Of a DNA stretch of 28,097 nt, positions 23,532 to 28,097 are shown piece by piece. Location of the stretch: contig CALBDW010000144.1 in the NCBI GenBank assembly GCA_937927435.1, forward strand, positions 1 through 28,097, in the 5' to 3' direction. How positions within the stretch are numbered: position 1 is the stretch's first letter; each line of letters starts with the position of its first letter. Under the pieces are notes generated by a model. It was not told the DNA's origin. It did no database searches and saw only the letters and a list, made by a program, of their open reading frames with translations. This DNA is from an uncultured Bdellovibrionales bacterium. GTDB taxonomy: Bacteria; Bdellovibrionota; Bdellovibrionia; Bdellovibrionales; JAMPXM01. A program made the position numbers and the translations under genes.

Positions 23532-23967
23532 AGCCAAATCCCTCCTTGTTTTAATCAGCCCCGTCTTTTCTCTGCGCGCGGGGCGCGGCATCCGAGCCTT
23601 AGTTGTACGATCGTTTGAAACCCAACAATCATATCCTTGTACAATCTCTCTTCCTTGAAGCGCCTCCTTTCCCAAAATCACCAGCCACAGTCTTCAAGTC
23701 GGACGGCGGTACTCCTGCACTCGCCGCCGTTCCGATTGCGGCGCGAATCAGCTCACACAGCGAACTTCGCGCTCATCAACCCGAACACGCGGAACTATTC
23801 GGGAGCGCAGACGGAATCTTGACAGGACAAGGGACCGGATCATGCGTGTTCCGCGCGAGTTTTGGAAAATTCGGCTGAAAGTCGTGGGTGAATGAAGGGC
23901 ATTTCCCGACGTTCATCGCGTCGGGAACTCTCTCTAAGTCCGTTCGGATGCGACCTGAGTTCGTCCG
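23532..23967. other. Long leader/intergenic region upstream of flagellin
   Basis: About 440 bases without a supported gene; short plus-strand frames (23603-23878) have no family or ribosome site. It should contain the flagellin promoter, but no good sigma-28 site (TAAA, 15 bases, GCCGATAA) is present; GCTGATTAA upstream of the leader ribosome site lacks a -35. A 9-bp hairpin TTCCCGACG/CGTCGGGAA (23903-23927) lies 41 bases after the hydrolase stop and may act as a weak terminator, although a T-run is missing. Confidence 0.45.
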
Positions 23968-24936
23968 TCAGAGGTTCGACTGGATCTTGGGCTCGTCATG
24001 ATCGGCGATGCCGATAAAAGACAAGATATGTTGAGCGGTCCATTCGGGATCGTCTTCCATTACGTGGTGGCCGCCGTGGGGATGCAGTTCGAACTTCGCA
24101 TGAGGTACGGCCTTTAAGAGTTTTTCGATGCTCCGACGGGGGACCATTTCGTCATATTCGCCGTAGAGGACGAGAACATCGGCCTGCAGTCCGGCGAGAT
24201 GATTTGGCAGCCTTTTGTCCGCGAGAAGCGAAAGCGCGGCCCAAAAAGTTTTGAGCGAATCCGCGCTGTCCCGAAAGGGCTCTAGATAGCGGTCCACACA
24301 TTCATCCGTGATGAGTTCGCGTCTTCTGACGACTCGGGAGAGAATAAGCCGCATTGAGTTTCGGTTGAGCGCGCGCCATAGGAGCGGAGCGAGCGCGCCG
24401 AATGAAACCGCGAAAGCGGGCACTAAGCGGTGGTCGGTCGCGGGCCCGATCGCGATCACGCGCGAAAAGCGATGTGGCTCATGTTTCGCCATCCAAAGAG
24501 CGATGGCTCCACCCATCGAACTCCCCACGAGAACCGCGTTTGTAATTCCAATCGCGTTCAAGGTTTGCGAGACCGTGCGGCTCTGCATATCGAGGCCGTA
24601 GTCCCTCGTGGCGTCTTTTGAACTTTTTCCGAAACCGGGTAAATCGATGGCGGTCACTCGGACCCGCGTGCGGAGAAGTGGAAGTAATAAGCGCCAAACG
24701 TAGACCGAGGCGCCGATTCCGTGCAGTAGAACGACGTCGGGGCCCGAACCCATTTGCGTGAAATGAATTTTTACGCCGTCGACTTCGACGAAACGCGATT
24801 CCGGAAAGGGTTCAGAAGAGACTTGTTGGGGAAGCGGACCAAGCCGCGTTCGAGCCCGTTTTCTGCGCCATAAAACAAGCCCGATAATCGCAGCCGATAA
24901 GAGTCCGATAAAGACGATCCACATCGTAGCCGGCAT
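23968..24936 (-). CDS. Membrane-anchored alpha/beta hydrolase (322 aa)
   Basis: An N-terminal hydrophobic helix (about 5-23) followed by RRKRAR suggests a signal anchor in the inner membrane. The alpha/beta-hydrolase fold follows: oxyanion motif LLHGIGASVYVW (70-81), nucleophile elbow GSSMGG with Ser140, acid Asp262 in YGEYDEMVP and base His290 or His291 in GGHHVMEDDPE. The cap region (about 165-225) is helical. Close relatives include esterases, lipases and ester-bond (meta-cleavage) hydrolases; the substrate cannot be told. The ATG lies 3 bases after the stop of the cysteine-rich small gene, so the two form an operon. The C-terminal tail (DHDEPKIQSNL) is polar. Confidence 0.92.
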   Translation of the reverse strand: MPATMWIVFIGLLSAAIIGLVLWRRKRARTRLGPLPQQVSSEPFPESRFVEVDGVKIHFTQMGSGPDVVLLHGIGASVYVWRLLLPLLRTRVRVTAIDLPGFGKSSKDATRDYGLDMQSRTVSQTLNAIGITNAVLVGSSMGGAIALWMAKHEPHRFSRVIAIGPATDHRLVPAFAVSFGALAPLLWRALNRNSMRLILSRVVRRRELITDECVDRYLEPFRDSADSLKTFWAALSLLADKRLPNHLAGLQADVLVLYGEYDEMVPRRSIEKLLKAVPHAKFELHPHGGHHVMEDDPEWTAQHILSFIGIADHDEPKIQSNL

Positions 24937-24939
24937 CGT

Positions 24940-25206
24940 TCAATCGATCTCCAGGAATCGGCAAAACGCCATCATGCCCGTCAAGTTATAAAGAGCCATC
25001 TGTTCTTCCCGCGTATGCTGGGCCACGTACCCCATTGTGCACCGGTTTTCACTCGAAGAAAAATGGACACAGTCGTCGCAAAAGAACCGTACGTCGAATT
25101 TTGCGAGGTCTCGCGGGTTCACGCGGTCGAGCTTGATGCTTTTCCGTTGCCGACGCGGCTGATAGGGGCGCCCGGCTTCCGTAGAATTTTGTTCATTCGG
25201 GCTCAT
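24940..25206 (-). CDS. Small cysteine-containing protein of unknown function (88 aa)
   Basis: No family is recognised with confidence. After a basic N-terminal half (RRQRKSIKLDRVNPRDLAKF) come four cysteines: FFCDDC, then NRC and FCRFLEID near the end, a pattern that could bind zinc or an iron-sulfur cluster. The frame is open to 25245, but ATG 25206 (MSPNEQNSTE) has AAAGGA at good spacing and lies just downstream of a promoter-like pair, so I chose it. It is cotranscribed with the hydrolase (3-base gap) and divergent from clpB. Confidence 0.7.
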   Translation of the reverse strand: MSPNEQNSTEAGRPYQPRRQRKSIKLDRVNPRDLAKFDVRFFCDDCVHFSSSENRCTMGYVAQHTREEQMALYNLTGMMAFCRFLEID

Positions 25207-25235
25207 TGACAAGTCCTTTAGGGAGCTCATCTTAA
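25206..25235 (+). promoter_or_regulatory. Candidate clpB promoter
   Basis: A perfect -35 TTGACA (25206-25211) is followed after 18 bases by TCTTAA (25230-25235), a weak -10. It lies 48 bases before the clpB ATG. It does not look like a sigma-32 heat-shock promoter (no CTTGAA/CCCCAT pair) and there is no CIRCE element. Confidence 0.4.
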
Positions 25236-25258
25236 AGGTGAGCAAACGGCGCTGTCCA
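25229..25258 (-). promoter_or_regulatory. Candidate promoter for the small Cys protein/hydrolase operon
   Basis: On the minus strand TGGACA (25253-25258) and TAAGAT (25229-25234) are separated by 18 bases, good housekeeping-type boxes just upstream of ATG 25206. Its -10 overlaps the candidate clpB -10, so the two directions could compete for polymerase. Confidence 0.4.
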
Positions 25259-25283
25259 GAATTGTCATCAGGAAGAAGGCGAA

Positions 25284-27872
25284 ATGAACGATATCGAAAA
25301 AATGACCATCAAAAGCCAGGAGGCCATGCAGGCGGCGGCCGGCTTGGCCGAAAAGCGCGAACATTCAGCGGTCGAGCCGGAACACCTTTTGTACCAGCTT
25401 GTCAAACAGACCGACGGCATCGTGCCCGGCTTGATCCAACAGGCCGGCGGCGATCTAGCGGGGCTGACTCGCGATCTCGAAAATGCGCTGAACCGCTTCC
25501 CGCAAGTCTCCGGTGCGGCAAAACGGGTCGTCGCCAGTCCACGCCTGGTGAAACTTTTCGAACAAGCCGAACGTGAAGCCCGGAATATGGGCGACGAGTA
25601 CATTTCGACGGAACATTTCGTTCTGGCAGCGCTTTCCAGCGCTTTCCAGAACGATCTCGGGCCTGTGCTGTCCAGGCACAACATCACGCGCCCGAAAATC
25701 GAGACGGCGCTCACAAAAATGCGTGGAGGTCAAAAAGTGACCGACGATAATCCGGAAGTGAAATACGAAGCTCTGAAAAAGTACGGCCGCGATCTCACGG
25801 CCGCAGCGGCCGAGGGAAAACTCGACCCCGTCATCGGGCGCGACGAAGAAATCAGGCGTGTCATCCAGGTGCTTTCACGACGCACGAAAAACAACCCCGT
25901 TCTGATCGGGGAGCCCGGTGTTGGTAAAACCGCGATCGCCGAAGGGCTCGCTGGTCGTATCGTGAAAGGTGATGTGCCCGAGAGCCTCAAAGGCAAGCGC
26001 GTTCTCGCCCTCGACATGGGCGCATTGATCGCTGGAGCGAAATACCGCGGCGAGTTCGAGGATCGGTTGAAGGCGGTGATCAAAGAAGTCGTCGATTCGA
26101 ACGGCCAGATTATTCTCTTTATTGACGAGATGCACACTCTCGTCGGCGCGGGGAAAACGGAAGGTGCGATGGATGCGGGACAGCTTCTGAAGCCCGCTCT
26201 GGCCCGCGGCGAACTCCGCTGCATCGGAGCCACGACTCTCGACGAATATCAAAAGTACATCGAAAAAGACGCGGCGCTCGAGCGTCGTTTCCAGCCGGTG
26301 ATGGTGAACGAGCCGAGTGTTGAGGACGCGATCACGATATTACGCGGTTTGAAAGAAAAATATGAAGTTCACCATGGCGTCCGCATTAAAGACTCGGCAA
26401 TCGTCGCGGCTGTGAAGCTCTCGCACCGTTACATCACCTCGCGCTTCTTACCCGACAAAGCCATCGACTTGATGGACGAAGCGGCAAGCCGCCTCAGCAT
26501 TGAGATCGGCAGCGTTCCGGCTGAAATCGATCAGCTTGAGCGAGAGAAGAAGCAGCTGCAGGTTGAGCGCGAAGCTCTCCGACGCGAAAAAGACGAAGCG
26601 TCGCTTGAGCGACTCGACCTCATCGAAGAAGAGCTGGCGCAGCTCGATTCAAAAATCAAAGACCTGCGTGCGAAGTGGGAACTTGAAAAGGCGAGCATCA
26701 CCGAGCTCAAATCAACCAAAGAAAAAATTGAAAACATCCGGCACGAAATCGAGCGGGCTGAACGGCAAGGAAATCTCGAGCGTGCGGCTGAACTGAAATA
26801 CGGCCAACTTCCGCAATTGGAGAAAAGGCTCAAGGAACTCAATGAACAGGCTGACGCCAGCCCAAAAGGCGAAGGACGCATGTTGCGTGAAGAAGTCGGG
26901 CCCGACGAAATCGCTGAAGTCGTTGCCAAGTGGACCGGCATTCCTGTGAGCCGCATGTTGCAAAGCGAACAGGAGCGCCTGCTCCATATGGAAGACGAAC
27001 TTCGTAAGCGTGTGGTCGGCCAAGACCATGCTCTCAGCGTCGTGGCGGATGCGATCCGTCGCGCCCGTGCCGAAATCTCCGACCCGAACCGGCCGATCGG
27101 AACGTTCATCTTCTTGGGACCCACGGGTGTCGGTAAGACCGAAACTGTGAAAGCGCTGGCGGAGTTCCTGTTCGATACGGAACAAGCGGTGATCCGTATC
27201 GACATGTCGGAGTACATGGAGAAACATTCGGTCGCCCGCCTCATTGGGGCGCCTCCGGGATACGTGGGTTTCGAAGAAGGCGGCCAGTTGACGGAGCAAG
27301 TCCGGCGCCGCCCTTACAGCGTCGTGCTCTTTGACGAAATCGAGAAGGCGCACCCGGATGTTTTCAATATTCTGCTCCAGGTACTCGACGAAGGACGTCT
27401 CACGGACGGACAGGGCCGGACGGTCGACTTCCGCAATACCGTGTTGATCATGACTTCTAACATCGGTTCTCAAGCGATCATGGATCCGGATCTCACGGCG
27501 GAAGAACGCGAGAAAGCGATTCAAGAAGCGATGCGGGCTCACTTCCGGCCCGAATTTTTGAACCGGATCGACGAAGTCGTGGTATTCAACCGGCTTTCGG
27601 AAGAGCAGATCGAAGGCATTGTGCGGATTCAACTCCGTCATGTGGAAGAACGCTTGCGCGACAAGAAGATTTCGATCGAAGTGGACGCCAAGGCGCTCGA
27701 TTACCTGGCGAAGAAAGGCTTCGATCCGGTCTTCGGAGCCCGTCCGCTCAAGCGCGTGATCCAGTCCGAACTTCTGAACCCGCTTGCGCGTGACATCATC
27801 GCGGGAAAAGTGAAGTCCGGCGACTCGCTCAACGTCACGGTCGAGAACGACAAGATTCAGTTCAAGGTGTGA
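25284..27872 (+). CDS. clpB: ATP-dependent disaggregase ClpB (862 aa)
   Basis: A hexameric AAA+ chaperone that threads proteins out of aggregates together with the DnaK system. Order of parts: Clp N-domain (1-about 150); first AAA+ domain with GEPGVGKT (209-216) and Walker B ILFIDE (about 277-282); the long coiled-coil middle domain (about 410-530) that marks ClpB against ClpA/ClpC; second AAA+ domain with GPTGVGKT (612-619), pore loop GYVG (659-662) and Walker B VVLFDE (680-685); C-terminal D2-small domain. Full family length, with no frame damage. The ribosome site AGGAAGAAGG precedes ATG 25284. It is divergent from the small Cys protein and hydrolase genes. Confidence 0.98.
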   Translation: MNDIEKMTIKSQEAMQAAAGLAEKREHSAVEPEHLLYQLVKQTDGIVPGLIQQAGGDLAGLTRDLENALNRFPQVSGAAKRVVASPRLVKLFEQAEREARNMGDEYISTEHFVLAALSSAFQNDLGPVLSRHNITRPKIETALTKMRGGQKVTDDNPEVKYEALKKYGRDLTAAAAEGKLDPVIGRDEEIRRVIQVLSRRTKNNPVLIGEPGVGKTAIAEGLAGRIVKGDVPESLKGKRVLALDMGALIAGAKYRGEFEDRLKAVIKEVVDSNGQIILFIDEMHTLVGAGKTEGAMDAGQLLKPALARGELRCIGATTLDEYQKYIEKDAALERRFQPVMVNEPSVEDAITILRGLKEKYEVHHGVRIKDSAIVAAVKLSHRYITSRFLPDKAIDLMDEAASRLSIEIGSVPAEIDQLEREKKQLQVEREALRREKDEASLERLDLIEEELAQLDSKIKDLRAKWELEKASITELKSTKEKIENIRHEIERAERQGNLERAAELKYGQLPQLEKRLKELNEQADASPKGEGRMLREEVGPDEIAEVVAKWTGIPVSRMLQSEQERLLHMEDELRKRVVGQDHALSVVADAIRRARAEISDPNRPIGTFIFLGPTGVGKTETVKALAEFLFDTEQAVIRIDMSEYMEKHSVARLIGAPPGYVGFEEGGQLTEQVRRRPYSVVLFDEIEKAHPDVFNILLQVLDEGRLTDGQGRTVDFRNTVLIMTSNIGSQAIMDPDLTAEEREKAIQEAMRAHFRPEFLNRIDEVVVFNRLSEEQIEGIVRIQLRHVEERLRDKKISIEVDAKALDYLAKKGFDPVFGARPLKRVIQSELLNPLARDIIAGKVKSGDSLNVTVENDKIQFKV

Positions 27873-27886
27873 GCCCCACCTGACTT

Positions 27887-27925
27887 CAAAACGCGCTTGG
27901 GCGCCAGCCCGACTGCGCTTTTTGT
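27887..27925 (+). terminator. Probable terminator after clpB
   Basis: An interrupted stem pairs AAAA-GCGC-GGGC with GCCC-GCGC-TTTT around the loop GCCA and ends in TTTTTG, 15 bases after the clpB stop. The internal bulges make it weaker than the others in the window. Confidence 0.6.
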
Positions 27926-27929
27926 GCCC

Positions 27930-28088
27930 AAACTGGCTCACTATCGTGGGGATGACCGGTAAAGGTGGAAAAACAGCCGTTAATACCAGTCTTTAGGAGC
28001 ATCACCATTAAAGTGAGCCAGTTTGACCGGTTTTTGTTTTCAATCTGGAGTGCACCCCTTTGGTACCGGACATGACGGTCTGCTCCTA
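27930..28088. repeat. Interleaved inverted repeats at the right edge, possible mobile-element end
   Basis: A perfect 12-bp inverted repeat AAACTGGCTCAC (27930-27941) / GTGAGCCAGTTT (28013-28024) is interleaved with an 8-bp one, TAGGAGCA (27994-28001) / TGCTCCTA (28081-28088). GACCGGT also occurs twice in direct orientation (27954-27960 and 28025-28031). No gene is seen here. Multiple short terminal repeats of this kind occur at IS21-family ends, but no transposase is in the window, so the assignment is tentative. Confidence 0.4.
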
Positions 28089-28097
28089 GATTTAGGA

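Noticed and set aside
23541..23590. Possible sigma-28 flagellar promoter (GCTGATTAA) upstream of flagellin
   Set aside because: No TAAA -35 element at the required distance, so not supported.
23585..23605. Possible sigma-54 -24/-12 site (GG-N10-GC) upstream of flagellin
   Set aside because: The GG and GC spacing fits but the flanking bases match poorly, and such pairs are frequent in GC-rich DNA.
26712..27941. 409-codon open frame on the minus strand opposite clpB
   Set aside because: Antisense to the second AAA+ domain of ClpB; no motif of its own.
1..28097. CRISPR arrays, tRNA and rRNA genes
   Set aside because: No regularly spaced identical repeats, cloverleaf-like sequences with a T-loop, or rRNA-like conserved stretches were seen on either strand.

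Overview
The window is about 28 kb of fairly GC-rich, gene-dense bacterial chromosome. It encodes a respiratory complex I, a flagellin, a FecR-type envelope protein, a TPR/beta-barrel outer-membrane protein, a lysine/alanine-rich histone H1-like protein and a stand-alone sigma-54 activator. Together with many diderm envelope genes this suggests a Gram-negative, motile, aerobically respiring proteobacterium-like organism. The Bdellovibrionota or former Deltaproteobacteria are my best guess, but this is inference and no marker here proves it. I see no rRNA, tRNA or CRISPR. A possible mobile-element end lies at the right edge.

Layout: (1) 1-1651, minus strand: the 5' portion of a half-size ABC exporter, cut by the window edge. 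(2) 1825-2118: a small unknown protein with a strong terminator. (3) 2177-2769: a gene-poor leader with spaced GGCGGT repeats. (4) 2770-8959: a tight nuoB-nuoCD-nuoE-nuoF-nuoG-nuoI operon for the hydrophilic arm of NADH:quinone oxidoreductase; no membrane-arm gene lies inside the cluster. (5) 9019-10014: an unrecognised protein, convergent with a ugd-uxs pair (10006-12302, minus) that should turn UDP-glucose into UDP-glucuronate and UDP-xylose. (6) 12367-14276, plus strand: a YbhN-type membrane protein, recO and a 49-residue membrane peptide. (7) 14284-19322, minus strand: in transcription order a XerC/D recombinase, a GmhB-like HAD phosphatase, a FecR-domain periplasmic protein and a TPR protein ending in a predicted outer-membrane barrel. 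(8) 19689-20753: a sigma-54 activator with no sensor domain. (9) 20906-23508, minus strand: the H1-like protein with an acidic tail, an unknown lipoprotein and a flagellin. (10) 23968-25206, minus strand: a membrane-anchored alpha/beta hydrolase and a small cysteine-rich protein, divergent from clpB (25284-27872).

How they fit: the nuo operon supplies the NADH dehydrogenase and quinone-facing modules of complex I and must be completed by membrane subunits encoded elsewhere. Ugd, Uxs, the YbhN-like protein and the GmhB-like phosphatase point to surface glycan or lipid biosynthesis. The FecR/TPR-barrel pair looks like an envelope module of unknown function and is the best candidate for something undescribed. 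Other unusual points are a short NuoG that keeps the rare N7 cluster motif, a strongly charge-segregated histone-like protein, a six-codon reading frame with its own perfect Shine-Dalgarno just before the flagellin gene, and interleaved inverted repeats at the right end.
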